NCBI GenBank assembly: GCA_019635435.1
Contig: JAHBZM010000001.1
Coordinates: forward strand, 62,001 to 126,000
Direction of reading: 5' to 3'
Source of the DNA: Ramlibacter sp.
GTDB lineage: Bacteria; Pseudomonadota; Gammaproteobacteria; Burkholderiales; Burkholderiaceae_C
Length of the DNA: 64,000 bases
Of the stretch, positions 1-9,017 are shown piece after piece; positions within the stretch are counted from its first letter, which is position 1, and the number at the start of each line of letters is the position of its first letter. The notes beneath the pieces are model-generated. The model did no database searches and was not told where the DNA came from. It saw only the letters and a program-made list of their open reading frames with translations. A program made the translations under genes and the position numbers.

Positions 1-1
1 T

Positions 2-385
2 TTACTTCTTCCAGCCAAGAATGATGTCGTAGAACAGCCATTCCAGCGTTTTGTCGGTGAGCCACAGGAAGATGGCCATGACCGCGCAAAATGCAATGAC
101 ATAGGCGGTCATCTGGATCGCTTCCTTGCGGGTGGGCCAGACCACTTTCTTGACTTCGCGCCAGGCGTCGCGCCCGAAGGCCACGAATTCCTTGCCGCGC
201 TCGGAGGTCACAAAGACCACCACCGCGGCACCCAGACCCACCAGCAAGGCGCCCCACTGGGCGACCGGGCCCTGTTTGCCAAGCAGGTAGAAGCCCGCCA
301 CCGCCGCAATGACCAGAGCCACCACAGCGGCCAGCTTGGCCTTGTCGGCTGCGGAACTGACGGTTTCAACTTGCGAAGTGGCCAT
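2..385 (-). CDS. secE: Preprotein translocase subunit SecE
   Basis: SecE is the small essential clamp subunit of the inner-membrane SecYEG channel. The 127-residue product has three hydrophobic stretches (about residues 16-35, 42-60 and 90-109), the longer three-helix form. The conserved amphipathic segment before the last helix reads REVKKVVWPTRKEA. The ATG at 385 is the only sensible start. The gene lies downstream of tuf and tRNA-Trp on the same strand, the usual proteobacterial order, and nusG would be expected just beyond the left edge. The stop codon falls at positions 2-4, so the gene is complete. Confidence 0.97.
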   Translation of the reverse strand: MATSQVETVSSAADKAKLAAVVALVIAAVAGFYLLGKQGPVAQWGALLVGLGAAVVVFVTSERGKEFVAFGRDAWREVKKVVWPTRKEAIQMTAYVIAFCAVMAIFLWLTDKTLEWLFYDIILGWKK

Positions 386-432
386 TTTTGGCGTTTTCCT
401 GCTTCTAGCTCAACGCGCCTTTGAAGGCGCCA

Positions 433-461
433 AACCCGCCGGGTCGCGGCGGGTTCTTTTT
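433..461 (+). terminator. Hairpin with T-run between tRNA-Trp and secE
   Basis: A 9-bp perfect stem (AACCCGCCG pairing with CGGCGGGTT, 5-nt loop) is followed on the plus strand by C and five T. The T-run is on the strand without genes; on the minus strand only three T follow the stem. It may act as a weak bidirectional terminator or as a processing signal between tRNA-Trp and secE. Function is inferred only. Confidence 0.35.
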
Positions 462-534
462 GGGGTCACCGCCGGGTAGGACGGGCTTTGGTTTCAGACG
501 CTTCGCCAGGGGCCTGGCGGGTGCCACACCCAAG

Positions 535-610
535 TGGCAGGGGCAGTAGGAATCGAACCTACAACCTTCGGTTTTGGAGACCGACGCTCTGCCAATTGAG
601 CTATACCCCT
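535..610 (-). tRNA. tRNA-Trp (anticodon CCA)
   Basis: The minus strand folds into a full cloverleaf. The 7-bp acceptor stem starts AGGGGTA. The D arm contains AGCTCAATTGGCAGAGC. The anticodon loop CTCCAAA gives anticodon CCA, and the T arm contains GGTTCGATTCC. The 3' CCA is encoded. It lies between tuf and secE, as is common in betaproteobacteria, and is probably cut from the tuf transcript. Confidence 0.97.
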
Positions 611-620
611 ACGAAATTCC

Positions 621-1811
<1,191 letters not shown>

Positions 1812-1855
1812 TTTTCGACTCCGAAAAAAGAAACTAGATCAAATCAACAAAATTC

Positions 1856-1930
<75 letters not shown>

Positions 1931-1966
1931 AAATAAAAACCATTCGCCGCGTGCCGTAACGATTTG

Positions 1967-2040
1967 TGGAGCGGGAGACGGGAATCGAACCCGCGTCATT
2001 AGCTTGGAAGGCTAGGGTTCTACCATTGAACTACTCCCGC
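1967..2040 (-). tRNA. tRNA-Gly (anticodon TCC)
   Basis: A 74-nt cloverleaf with encoded CCA. The acceptor GCGGGAG pairs with CTCCCGC. The anticodon loop CTTCCAA gives anticodon TCC. The T arm has GGTTCGATTCC. It is part of the Tyr-Gly-Thr tRNA series that precedes tuf. Confidence 0.97.
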
Positions 2041-2139
2041 ATCGGGCGAACTTCAACAACCCCTGCAGGCTTCCCAGAGCTCTACACAAATCACTTCAAC
2101 ACTTCACTTCTACAGTTTCACCCAGACCCAAAAAAGGCC

Positions 2140-2225
2140 TGGTGGAGGAGGCTGGATTCGAACCAGCGTAGGCGTAAGCCAACAGATTTACAGTCTGCCC
2201 CCTTTAGCCACTCGGGCACCCCTCC
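2140..2225 (-). tRNA. tRNA-Tyr (anticodon GTA)
   Basis: An 86-nt class II tRNA with the long variable arm typical of bacterial tRNA-Tyr. The acceptor GGAGGGG pairs with CTCCTCC with one G-T pair, and CCA is encoded. The anticodon loop CTGTAAA gives anticodon GTA. It is the first gene of the tRNA-tuf-secE transcription unit. Confidence 0.96.
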
Positions 2226-2336
2226 GGCGAACCTCGAAATATAGCACGATTTTTTGTCACTGGCCTGCTTGCCGGCACGCGACCTGCATTTCCTGGCGCG
2301 ACGTCCCACAAACCCGGCCCCCAACAACCCCGCACA

Positions 2337-3500
2337 ATGACCGGCATGACCCTCCCCGCCACCCCGGCCCAGCGCACCATCAACCTTGCCCTGCAGGGCG
2401 GCGGCTCCCACGGCGCCTTCACCTGGGGCGTGCTGGACGCCCTGCTGGCCGACCCGCGGATCGCCATTGAGGGCATCAGCGGCGCCAGCGCGGGCGCGGT
2501 GAACGCCGTGGCGCTGGCCGACGGCTACGCGCGCGCCCAGGCTGCGGGCACCGACCCGCGCCAGGCCGCGCGCGAGTCGCTGGCCCGGGTCTGGGGCGAG
2601 GTGTCGGCCCTGGGCCACATCGGCGCCCTGCAAAAAGGAGTGGCCAGCCTGTTGTGGGGCGCCATTCCGAAGGAGTTGGCGCCTACCAACTTCTTTGCCA
2701 GCGCGATGCAGGGCTGGTTCTCGCCGTACCAGTCCAACCCGCTGGACATCAACCCGCTGCGCGAACTGCTGACCCGCCTGATCGACTTCAAGGCGCTGGG
2801 CGCGCTGCAGTCGCCGCGGGTGTTTGTGTCGGCCACCCATGTCAACACCGGCAAGGCGGCCCTGTTCACCGGCGCCGACGTCACGCCCCAGGCGGTGATG
2901 GCCTCGGCCTGCCTGCCCATGCTGTTTCAGGCCGTGGAGATCGACGGCCAGCATTACTGGGACGGCGGCTATTCGGTGAACCCGGCGCTGACGCCGCTGA
3001 TCGACCACTGCGCCAGCGCCGACATCGTGCTGGTGCAGATCAACCCGCTGCGGCGCGAGGACACGCCGCGCACCCCGGCCGACATCCTGGACCGGGTCAA
3101 CGAGCTGACCTTCAACGCCAGCCTGCTGACCCAGGTGCGTTCGATCGACTTCATCAACCGGCTGCTGGCCGAGGGCTCGCTGCGCGGTTCGCGCTGCCGG
3201 CGCGTGCTGCTGCACCGCATCGATGGCGGCGAAGCCATCCAGCACTACCCCGCCTCGTCGCGCGCCTCGGCCGACCCCGACCTGATCCAGGCGCTGTTCA
3301 AGCTCGGGCAGACCTCGGGCCAGGAGTGGCTGCAAAAGCACTTCGTGGCGCTGGGCCAGCGCAGCACGGTGGACATCGGCCAGGATTACCTGGACGACAC
3401 GCGGCTGGACAGCCTGCCCCGGCCACACCACGGGCAGCCGCCGCCACCGCGGCGGGGCCTGAAATCGCTGATCAGCCGGCTGTTTGGCCGCCGGGCCTAG
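2337..3500 (+). CDS. Patatin-like phospholipase family protein
   Basis: A 387-residue serine hydrolase of the patatin/RssA type, likely acting on phospholipid acyl esters. The oxyanion-hole motif GGGSHGAF is at residues 21-28. The nucleophile elbow GASAG puts the catalytic serine at 51, and the dyad aspartate is in WDGGY near residue 209. No signal peptide is evident, so it is probably cytosolic or peripheral to the membrane. A second in-frame Met lies three codons downstream and could be the true start. The 3' end overlaps the convergent ung gene by 4 bp. The substrate is unknown. Confidence 0.9.
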   Translation: MTGMTLPATPAQRTINLALQGGGSHGAFTWGVLDALLADPRIAIEGISGASAGAVNAVALADGYARAQAAGTDPRQAARESLARVWGEVSALGHIGALQKGVASLLWGAIPKELAPTNFFASAMQGWFSPYQSNPLDINPLRELLTRLIDFKALGALQSPRVFVSATHVNTGKAALFTGADVTPQAVMASACLPMLFQAVEIDGQHYWDGGYSVNPALTPLIDHCASADIVLVQINPLRREDTPRTPADILDRVNELTFNASLLTQVRSIDFINRLLAEGSLRGSRCRRVLLHRIDGGEAIQHYPASSRASADPDLIQALFKLGQTSGQEWLQKHFVALGQRSTVDIGQDYLDDTRLDSLPRPHHGQPPPPRRGLKSLISRLFGRRA

Positions 3501-4258
3501 AACCGCAGCTCGACGCCGCGTTCGGCCAGCCAGTCGCGCGCAAGGCCGAAATGCCCGCAGCCGATGAAGGGCACGGGTGGCCGCAGCGCCGACAGCGGCG
3601 ACGGGTGGTTGGCGCGCAGCACCAGCGCCTCGCGCTGGTGGGTGGCCGCCGCCGCCTCGATCAGCCCGGCCTTGGCCTGGGCATGCGCGCCCCACAGCAG
3701 GTAGACGCAGGGTGAGGCCTGGGCCGCCACGGCGCCGATCAGCGCGTCGGTCAGCGCCTCCCAGCCCTGGCGCGCATGGCTGGCGGGCTGGCCGTCTTCC
3801 ACCGTGAGGCTGGTGTTGAGCAGCAGCACGCCCTGGCGCGCCCAGCCCTGCAGCGAGCCGCTGGCCGGGGGCGGCGTGCCGAACTCGCGCTGCAGTTCCT
3901 TGAAGATGTTGCGCAGCGAGGGCGGCGGCCGCACGCCCGGCGGCACCGAGAACGCGAGCCCCTCGGCCTGCCCGGGGCCGTGGTACGGGTCCTGCCCCAG
4001 GATCACCAGCTTCACGCCGGCCAGCGGCGTGAGTTCCAGCGCGCGAAACGGCTGCGGCGGGTAGAGGGTGGCGCCGGCGGCCAGCCGCGCCTCGATAAAG
4101 CGGCCCAGCTGCTGGCCGGTCGGGCTGTCAAGAAAATCATCCAGCACCGGCCGCCAGCCGGCGGCCACGGGCCAGGCCCGGGGCTTCCAGGCCGTGAGCG
4201 CGGTGGCTGGCCCGGGTTCAAGTGCCAAACTGGCCTGGAGTCCAATAGCGGCGGCCAT
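3497..4258 (-). CDS. ung: Uracil-DNA glycosylase
   Basis: Removes uracil from DNA in base excision repair. The 253-residue product has the water-activating motif GQDPYHG (catalytic Asp90) and the DNA-intercalation motif HPSPLSA near the C-terminus, so it is family 1 UDG. An oddity is the first 15 residues (MAAAIGLQASLALEP), which are translated from a copy of the dispersed repeat described separately; the repeat also supplies the ATG. The conserved Ung core begins only around residue 30. The gene follows trpC on the same strand by about 50 bp and may be the last gene of the trp transcript. Confidence 0.96.
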   Translation of the reverse strand: MAAAIGLQASLALEPGPATALTAWKPRAWPVAAGWRPVLDDFLDSPTGQQLGRFIEARLAAGATLYPPQPFRALELTPLAGVKLVILGQDPYHGPGQAEGLAFSVPPGVRPPPSLRNIFKELQREFGTPPPASGSLQGWARQGVLLLNTSLTVEDGQPASHARQGWEALTDALIGAVAAQASPCVYLLWGAHAQAKAGLIEAAAATHQREALVLRANHPSPLSALRPPVPFIGCGHFGLARDWLAERGVELRF

Positions 4259-4285
4259 GGTGCGCTACAAATTCAGGAGCAAATT
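4217..4285 (-). repeat. Dispersed 70-bp repeat, copy 1 (start of ung)
   Basis: On the minus strand this reads TTTGCTCC, TTTGTAGCGCACC, then GGCCGCC, TGGACTCCAGGCC and TTTGGCA. It matches the same blocks in copies at 6466, 19430, 25737, 39979, 60094, 61480 and 63200. The copy overlaps the ung start codon and encodes the protein's N-terminus. Confidence 0.8.
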
Positions 4286-4307
4286 GGAGGAGAAAACCAG
4301 GGGCCCA

Positions 4308-5111
4308 TCAGGGGCCGAAGAGGGCCGCCAGCGCCGTGCCCGGGTCGGGCGCGCGCATGAAGGCCTCGCCCACCAGGAAGGCATGCACGCCGGCGTCGCG
4401 CATCTTCTTCACGTCGTCGCGGCCCAGGATGCCCGACTCGGTGACCAGCAGGCGGTCGGCCGGCACGTCGGGCAGCATGGCCAGCGTGGTGTCCAGCGTG
4501 ACCTCGAAGCTGCGCAGGTTGCGGTTGTTGATGCCCAGAAGCGGCGTCTTGAGCCTGAGCGCGCGTTCCAGTTCGGCGCGGTCATGCACCTCCACCAGCA
4601 CCGCCATGTCCAGGCTGTGCGCAATCGCTTCAAGCTCGGCCATCTGCGCGTCGTCCAGGCAGGCCGCGATCAGCAGGATGCAGTCGGCGCCCATGACGCG
4701 CGACTCGTAGACCTGCCAGGCATCGACCATGAAGTCCTTGCGCAGCACCGGCAGGTCGCACGAGGCGCGGGCCTGCTTGAGGTAGTCCACGCTGCCCTGG
4801 AAGAACTGCTGGTCGGTGAGCACCGAGAGGCAGGCGGCCTGGGTCTGGCCGTCGCCCTCGGCATAGCTTTGCGCGATGTCGGCCGGGATGAAGTCGGCCC
4901 GCAGCACGCCCTTGCTCGGGCTGGCCTTCTTGACCTCGGCGATCACCGCGGCCTGGCCGGCCGCGATTTTGGCGCGCAGGGCGCCGGCGAAGTCGCGCGT
5001 GAGCACGCGGCTTTGCGCGTCGGCGCGCATCGCGGCCAGCGGCTTCTTCTTCTGGCCGGCGGCGATCTCCTCGCGCTTGACGGCAATGATCTGGTTCAGG
5101 ATGTCGGACAT
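4308..5111 (-). CDS. trpC: Indole-3-glycerol phosphate synthase
   Basis: Catalyses ring closure and decarboxylation of CdRP to indole-3-glycerol phosphate in tryptophan synthesis. The 267-residue monofunctional TIM barrel is of normal length. It shows the phosphate and catalytic segments KKASPSKG, LRKDFMVD, GINNRNL and ESGI, each with the expected Lys, Glu or Asn residues. It follows trpD with a 3-nt gap, and the two are clearly in one operon. No TrpF domain is fused. Confidence 0.98.
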   Translation of the reverse strand: MSDILNQIIAVKREEIAAGQKKKPLAAMRADAQSRVLTRDFAGALRAKIAAGQAAVIAEVKKASPSKGVLRADFIPADIAQSYAEGDGQTQAACLSVLTDQQFFQGSVDYLKQARASCDLPVLRKDFMVDAWQVYESRVMGADCILLIAACLDDAQMAELEAIAHSLDMAVLVEVHDRAELERALRLKTPLLGINNRNLRSFEVTLDTTLAMLPDVPADRLLVTESGILGRDDVKKMRDAGVHAFLVGEAFMRAPDPGTALAALFGP

Positions 5112-5114
5112 GCT

Positions 5115-6146
5115 TCAGCCGCCCAGCGCCTGGGTGGCCGCCACAAACTGCGTCAGCCGGGCCTTGGCCGCGCCCGAGGCGATGGCCGCGGCGGCCTGCG
5201 CGATGCCGTCCTTCATGGTCGGCACCACATTGGCGGCGTACAGCGCCACGCCGGCGTTGAGCGTGACGATGTCGCGCGCGGCGCCGCTCTGGTTGTCCAG
5301 CACGCTCATCAGCATGAGGCGCGACTGGTCGGGCGTGTCGACCTTGAGCGCGCGGTTGCTGGCCATGGGCAGGCCGAAGTCCTCGGGGTGGATTTCGTAC
5401 TCGGTGATCTCGCCGTCTTTCAGCTCGCCCACCAGCGTGGCGGCGCCCAGGCTCACCTCGTCCATGCCGTCGCGGCCATAGACCACCACCGCGTGCTCAG
5501 TGCCCAGGCGCTGCAGCGCGCGGATCTGGATGCCCACCAGGTCGGGGTGGAACACGCCCATGAGGATGTTGGGCGCGCCGGCCGGGTTGGTCAGCGGGCC
5601 CAGGATGTTGAAGATGGTGCGCACGCCCAGCTCCTTGCGCACCGGCGCCACGTGCTTCATGGCCGTGTGGTGGTTGGGCGCGAACATGAAGCCGATGCCG
5701 GTGTCGGCGATGCACTGCGCGATCTGCTCGGGCTTGAGGTTGATGTTGACGCCCAGGCTCTCCAGCACGTCGGCGCTGCCGCTCTTGCTGGAGACGCTGC
5801 GCCCGCCGTGCTTGCTGACCTTGGCGCCCGCGGCCGCGGCCACGAACATCGAGCAGGTGGAGATGTTGAAGGTGTGCGAGCCGTCGCCGCCCGTGCCCAC
5901 GATGTCCACCAGGTGGGCCTTGTCGGCCACGTTGACCTTGGTGGAGAACTCGCGCATGACCTGGGCCGCGGCCGTGATCTCGCCGATGGTTTCCTTCTTG
6001 ACACGCAGGCCGGTGATCAGCGCCGCCATCATCACGGGCGAGCACTCGCCGCTCATGATCAGGCGCACGATGCGCAGCATCTCGTCGTGGAAGATTTCGC
6101 GGTGTTCGATGGTGCGCTGCAGCGCTTCCTGGGGGGTGATGGGCAT
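5115..6146 (-). CDS. trpD: Anthranilate phosphoribosyltransferase
   Basis: Transfers phosphoribosyl from PRPP to anthranilate. The 343-residue product has the PRPP-binding GTGGDGSHTFN segment near residue 85 and the KHGGRSVSSKSGSADVLE substrate loop, so it is a complete class IV phosphoribosyltransferase. It has no fused glutamine amidotransferase; TrpG is separate upstream. The gene is followed immediately by trpC and preceded within 11 bp by the LysE-type exporter. Confidence 0.98.
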   Translation of the reverse strand: MPITPQEALQRTIEHREIFHDEMLRIVRLIMSGECSPVMMAALITGLRVKKETIGEITAAAQVMREFSTKVNVADKAHLVDIVGTGGDGSHTFNISTCSMFVAAAAGAKVSKHGGRSVSSKSGSADVLESLGVNINLKPEQIAQCIADTGIGFMFAPNHHTAMKHVAPVRKELGVRTIFNILGPLTNPAGAPNILMGVFHPDLVGIQIRALQRLGTEHAVVVYGRDGMDEVSLGAATLVGELKDGEITEYEIHPEDFGLPMASNRALKVDTPDQSRLMLMSVLDNQSGAARDIVTLNAGVALYAANVVPTMKDGIAQAAAAIASGAAKARLTQFVAATQALGG

Positions 6147-6156
6147 CTGGGTCTCC

Positions 6157-6807
6157 TCAAGTCGTCGGATTGTCGGCCAGCGCGAGTTTCACGCCAAAGC
6201 CCATGAACATCAGGCCCGCGATGCGGTCCAGCCAGTGCATCGCGGCGCTCAGGGCCGTGGCGCGGGTCGCCAGCCAGGCTGCGGCCAGTGCCCAGCCCAG
6301 GTTGACCCACAGGCCGTTGAAATTGAACAGCAGGCCCAGCAGCAGGAAGGCCAGCGCCTTGTGCTCCACGCCGGGGCCAATGAACTGCGGCACAAAGGCC
6401 AGAAAGAACAGCGCCACCTTGGGATTGAGCGCATTGGTCCAGAAACCCCTGAAAAAGATACTTTTCATGGTTGGAGTCCAGGAGGGGCGGCCACTATCCG
6501 CTACGGAATCCATAGCGGCCGGCGGTCGCGACAACAGCATGCGCAGCCCCACATAGACCAGGTAGGCGGCGCCCACCCACTTGAGCACGGTGAAGGCCGT
6601 GGCCGACGCGGCCATGAGCGCGCTCACGCCCGCGGCCGCCGCGAGGATGTGCACGAAGCAGCCGGCCGTGATGCCCAGCGCCGCCACCATGCCGGCGCGC
6701 GCGCCCTGGCGCAGCGCATGGCTCACGATGTACAGCACGTCGGGCCCCGGCGTGAGGTTGAGCAGCAGGCCGGCGGCCACGAACAGGAGCAGCTGGTGCA
6801 GTTCCAT
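6157..6807 (-). CDS. LysE family translocator
   Basis: A 216-residue inner-membrane exporter of the LysE/RhtB type. It begins MELHQLLLFV and carries the family signature LNLTPGPDVLY near residue 20, with six hydrophobic segments. The ATG at 6807 lies 2 nt after the stop of the upstream aldolase. Residues of about 100-117 (from DSVADS to WTPTMKS) come from an in-frame copy of the dispersed repeat. They lie before the conserved FFRGFWTNALNPK segment, in the cytoplasmic loop where the family varies in length. The trp-operon location suggests amino-acid efflux; the substrate is unproven. Confidence 0.92.
   Translation of the reverse strand: MELHQLLLFVAAGLLLNLTPGPDVLYIVSHALRQGARAGMVAALGITAGCFVHILAAAAGVSALMAASATAFTVLKWVGAAYLVYVGLRMLLSRPPAAMDSVADSGRPSWTPTMKSIFFRGFWTNALNPKVALFFLAFVPQFIGPGVEHKALAFLLLGLLFNFNGLWVNLGWALAAAWLATRATALSAAMHWLDRIAGLMFMGFGVKLALADNPTT
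6466..6516 (-). repeat. Dispersed repeat, copy 2 (inside lysE-type gene)
   Basis: The minus strand contains GTAGCGGATAGTGGCCGCC followed by TCCTGGACTCCA, the central blocks of the repeat family. It is read in frame as DSVADSGRPSWTPT, the same reading frame (Trp-Thr-Pro) as the copy in thiL. The 3' TTTGGCTTG block has diverged. Confidence 0.7.
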
Positions 6808-6809
6808 GC

Positions 6810-7916
6810 TCAGCCCCCGAAGTAGCCGCGGATGGCGGCCACCGCGCGGTCCACGCCGGCGGCGTCCACATCCAGGTGGGTGACAAAGCGCAGCCGGTAC
6901 AACCCTGTGGCCTGGATGCCCTGCGCCGCCAGGTGCGGCAGCAGGCCGGCTGACTTGTCGCGGGCAGCACCGTGCAAGTCGACAAACACGATGTTGGTGT
7001 GCGGGGCTTCGACGCTCACGCCCTCCAGGCCCGCCAGCCCCTCGGCCAGGCGGCGCGCCAGCGCGTGGTCGTCGGCCAGCCGGTCGATGTGGTGGTCCAG
7101 CGCGTGCGCGGCCGCGGCGGCCAGCAGCCCGGCCTGGCGCATGCCGCCACCGGCCATCTTGCGGATGCGGTGGGCGCGCGCAATGAATTCGCGGCTGCCG
7201 CACAGGGCCGAGCCCACGGGCGCGCCCAGGCCCTTGCTGAAGCAGACCGAGACCGAGTCAAAGCACTGCGCGATGCGGCGGGCCTCGGCCACCACCTCTG
7301 CATGGGAAACCGTTCGCACTGAGCTGGTCGAAGTGCTACCGGGGGCTTCAGCAAGCTCAGCCCGAACGGAGTGCGCTTGCGCCACGGCCGCGTTGAACAG
7401 CCGCGCGCCGTCCAGGTGGCGGCTCAGGCCATGGCGGCGCGCCAGCGCCGTGGCTTGCTCGACGTAGGCCATGGGCAGCAGCTTGCCGCCCAGTGTGTTC
7501 TCCAGCGCCAGCAGGCGGGTGCGCGCAAAGTGCGCGTCGTCGGGCTTGATGGCGGCTTCAATGTCGGCCAGCGGCAGCGTGCCGTCGGGCGCATGGTTCA
7601 AGGGCTGCGGCTGCACGCTGCCAAACACCGCCGCGCCGCCACCTTCCCAACGGTAGCAGTGCTGCTGCTGGCCCACGATGTACTCGTCGCCGCGCTGGCA
7701 GTGGCTCAGGATGGCGCACAGGTTGCTCTGGGTGCCCGTGGGCACGAACAGCGCGGCCTCAAAGCCCAGCAGCGCCGCGATCTTGTCCTGCAGCGCGTTG
7801 ACGCTGGGGTCGCCGCCAAACACGTCGTCGCCCAGCGGCGCGGCGGCCATGGCGGCGCGCATGGCCGCGGTCGGCTGGGTAACCGTGTCGCTGCGCAGAT
7901 CGACAGTGGCGCTCAT
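6810..7916 (-). CDS. ltaE: Low-specificity L-threonine aldolase
   Basis: A PLP-dependent fold-type I enzyme that cleaves threonine or allo-threonine to glycine and acetaldehyde. Of the 368 residues, the start is RSDTVTQPTAAM and the PLP lysine lies in SVCFSKGLGAPVGS. The ATG at 7916 overlaps the trpG stop (ATGA). The protein is about 25-30 residues longer than usual. The excess lies between LFNAAVAQ and RIAQCFDSV and is encoded by a 60-bp palindromic repeat inserted in frame. Whether the enzyme remains active is not known. Confidence 0.93.
   Translation of the reverse strand: MSATVDLRSDTVTQPTAAMRAAMAAAPLGDDVFGGDPSVNALQDKIAALLGFEAALFVPTGTQSNLCAILSHCQRGDEYIVGQQQHCYRWEGGGAAVFGSVQPQPLNHAPDGTLPLADIEAAIKPDDAHFARTRLLALENTLGGKLLPMAYVEQATALARRHGLSRHLDGARLFNAAVAQAHSVRAELAEAPGSTSTSSVRTVSHAEVVAEARRIAQCFDSVSVCFSKGLGAPVGSALCGSREFIARAHRIRKMAGGGMRQAGLLAAAAAHALDHHIDRLADDHALARRLAEGLAGLEGVSVEAPHTNIVFVDLHGAARDKSAGLLPHLAAQGIQATGLYRLRFVTHLDVDAAGVDRAVAAIRGYFGG
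7310..7369. repeat. 60-bp palindromic repeat inserted in frame in ltaE
   Basis: Two 24-nt arms flank a short loop. The outer ends CCGTTCG and CGAACGG and the inner blocks CTGAGCT and AGCTCAG are complementary; by my count 19 of 24 arm positions pair. A half-copy occurs at 34207-34232. The frame is maintained, and the element encodes SVRAELAEAPGSTSTSSVRT on the minus strand. I recognise the TGAGCT-GTCGAAG type of palindrome as a common dispersed element of beta- and gammaproteobacteria. Confidence 0.85.
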
Positions 7917-8485
7917 GCCGGCATCTCCATGAAGTTGCGCAGCATGGCGTGGCCGTGTTCGGTGAGGATGGACTCGGGGTGGAACTGCACCCCTTCCACC
8001 GCCAGCGTCTTGTGGCGCACGCCCATGATCTCGCCGTCGTCGGTCCAGGCCGTGACCTCGAGCTCGACGGGGCACGTGGCCCGCTCGATCGCCAGCGAGT
8101 GGTAGCGGTTGACCGTGAACTTTTCGGGCAGGCCCGCGAACACGCCCTGGCGCGTGGTGGTGATCACGCTGGTCTTGCCGTGCATGAGCTGCTGCGCGCG
8201 GATGATCCTGCCGCCAAACGCCGCGCCAATGCTCTGGTGGCCCAGGCACACGCCCAGCACCGGCAGCTTGCCCGCAAAGTACTGGATGGCCGCCACCGAC
8301 ACCCCGGCCTCGGCCGGCGAACATGGGCCGGGCGAGACCACCAGCCGGTCGGGCGCGCGGCCGGCAATGCCTTCCACGGTGATCTCGTCGTTGCGGAACA
8401 CCTCCACCTGCGCGCCCAGCTCGCCAAAGTACTGGACGATGTTGTAGGTGAAGCTGTCGTAGTTGTCGATCATGAGGATTTTCAT
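7913..8485 (-). CDS. trpG: Anthranilate synthase component II (glutamine amidotransferase)
   Basis: Supplies ammonia from glutamine to TrpE. The 190-residue class I amidotransferase starts MKILMIDNYDSFTYN. The nucleophile Cys is in GVCLGHQSIG near residue 79, and the His-Glu pair is in VQFHPES near the C-terminus. The ATG at 8485 was chosen because homology starts there; upstream in-frame codons are noncoding cassette sequence. It may also serve the aminodeoxychorismate synthase PabB, as in other bacteria with one TrpG. Confidence 0.97.
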   Translation of the reverse strand: MKILMIDNYDSFTYNIVQYFGELGAQVEVFRNDEITVEGIAGRAPDRLVVSPGPCSPAEAGVSVAAIQYFAGKLPVLGVCLGHQSIGAAFGGRIIRAQQLMHGKTSVITTTRQGVFAGLPEKFTVNRYHSLAIERATCPVELEVTAWTDDGEIMGVRHKTLAVEGVQFHPESILTEHGHAMLRNFMEMPA

Positions 8486-8502
8486 GGGACAAGCTCCAGG
8501 AA

Positions 8503-9000
8503 CGGACATCCGTACGCAAAAGGCGCAAAACAAGCGCCGAGAACGCAGAAAGAAGACAAAAAGGTGTTCATAGCTTGTTCACCAGTCTGTGAATGCCCTT
8601 GACAACGGGAAAGGCATGGAAGTTGATGAGGAGGCCGAGCTTCAGGCCTGAAAGCCGCAGGTAGGACAGCAGCTGCGCGCGGTGAGCGTCGAGCACGCTC
8701 TCCAGGGCCTTGACCTCCACAATAACGGCGCCTTCAATGATGAAATCAGCCCGGTATCCCAGGCCGACGCTGCGTCCCTTGTAGAGGGCTGGCACCGCCA
8801 CTTCACGCTCGAAGCGCAGCCCCCTCTCGGCCAGCTCCATCGCCAGCGCACCTGAATAGGCACTTTCCAGCAAGCCGACGCCCAGCACCCGCTGGACCTC
8901 GACAGCGGCCCCGATGATGGCGTGGGAACAATCATTCTCGATCGGCTGTTCCTTCTGCGTCCTTTGCGCGTCCTTTGCGCCTTCCGCGTACGGAAGTCCG
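8503..9000 (-). mobile_element. Putative GxxExxY cassette with terminal inverted repeats
   Basis: About 500 bp between trpE and trpG is bounded by an imperfect inverted repeat. The left end (from 8503) and the reverse complement of the right end (from 9000) share CGGAC-TCCGTACGC and AAGGCGCAAA, matching at 24 of the first 27 positions by my count. Similarity continues patchily (ACGCAGAA) for about 50 bp. The interior holds only the GxxExxY gene. No transposase is present, so if it moved it was mobilised in trans. This is inference from structure. Confidence 0.55.
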
Positions 9001-9017
9001 GTTTCGGTGGCACTCAT
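8568..9017 (-). CDS. GxxExxY protein
   Basis: A 149-residue member of the GxxExxY family, whose fold resembles PD-(D/E)XK nucleases. The motif GLLESAY is near residue 50, the putative active-site segment is YRADFIIEGAVIVEVKA (Asp then Glu-x-Lys), and the C-terminus LGLLINF is typical. The start ATG overlaps the trpE stop (ATGA), so it is translationally coupled. The first 25 or so residues (EGAKDAQRTQKE) are translated from the flanking repeat, so family homology begins after them. Cellular role unknown. Confidence 0.85.
   Translation of the reverse strand: MSATETGLPYAEGAKDAQRTQKEQPIENDCSHAIIGAAVEVQRVLGVGLLESAYSGALAMELAERGLRFEREVAVPALYKGRSVGLGYRADFIIEGAVIVEVKALESVLDAHRAQLLSYLRLSGLKLGLLINFHAFPVVKGIHRLVNKL

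Noticed and set aside
4068..6206. Plus-strand open frame of over 700 codons opposite trpC and trpD
   Set aside because: It is antisense to two certain tryptophan genes; its His/Ala/Arg-rich translation is typical of GC-rich shadow frames.
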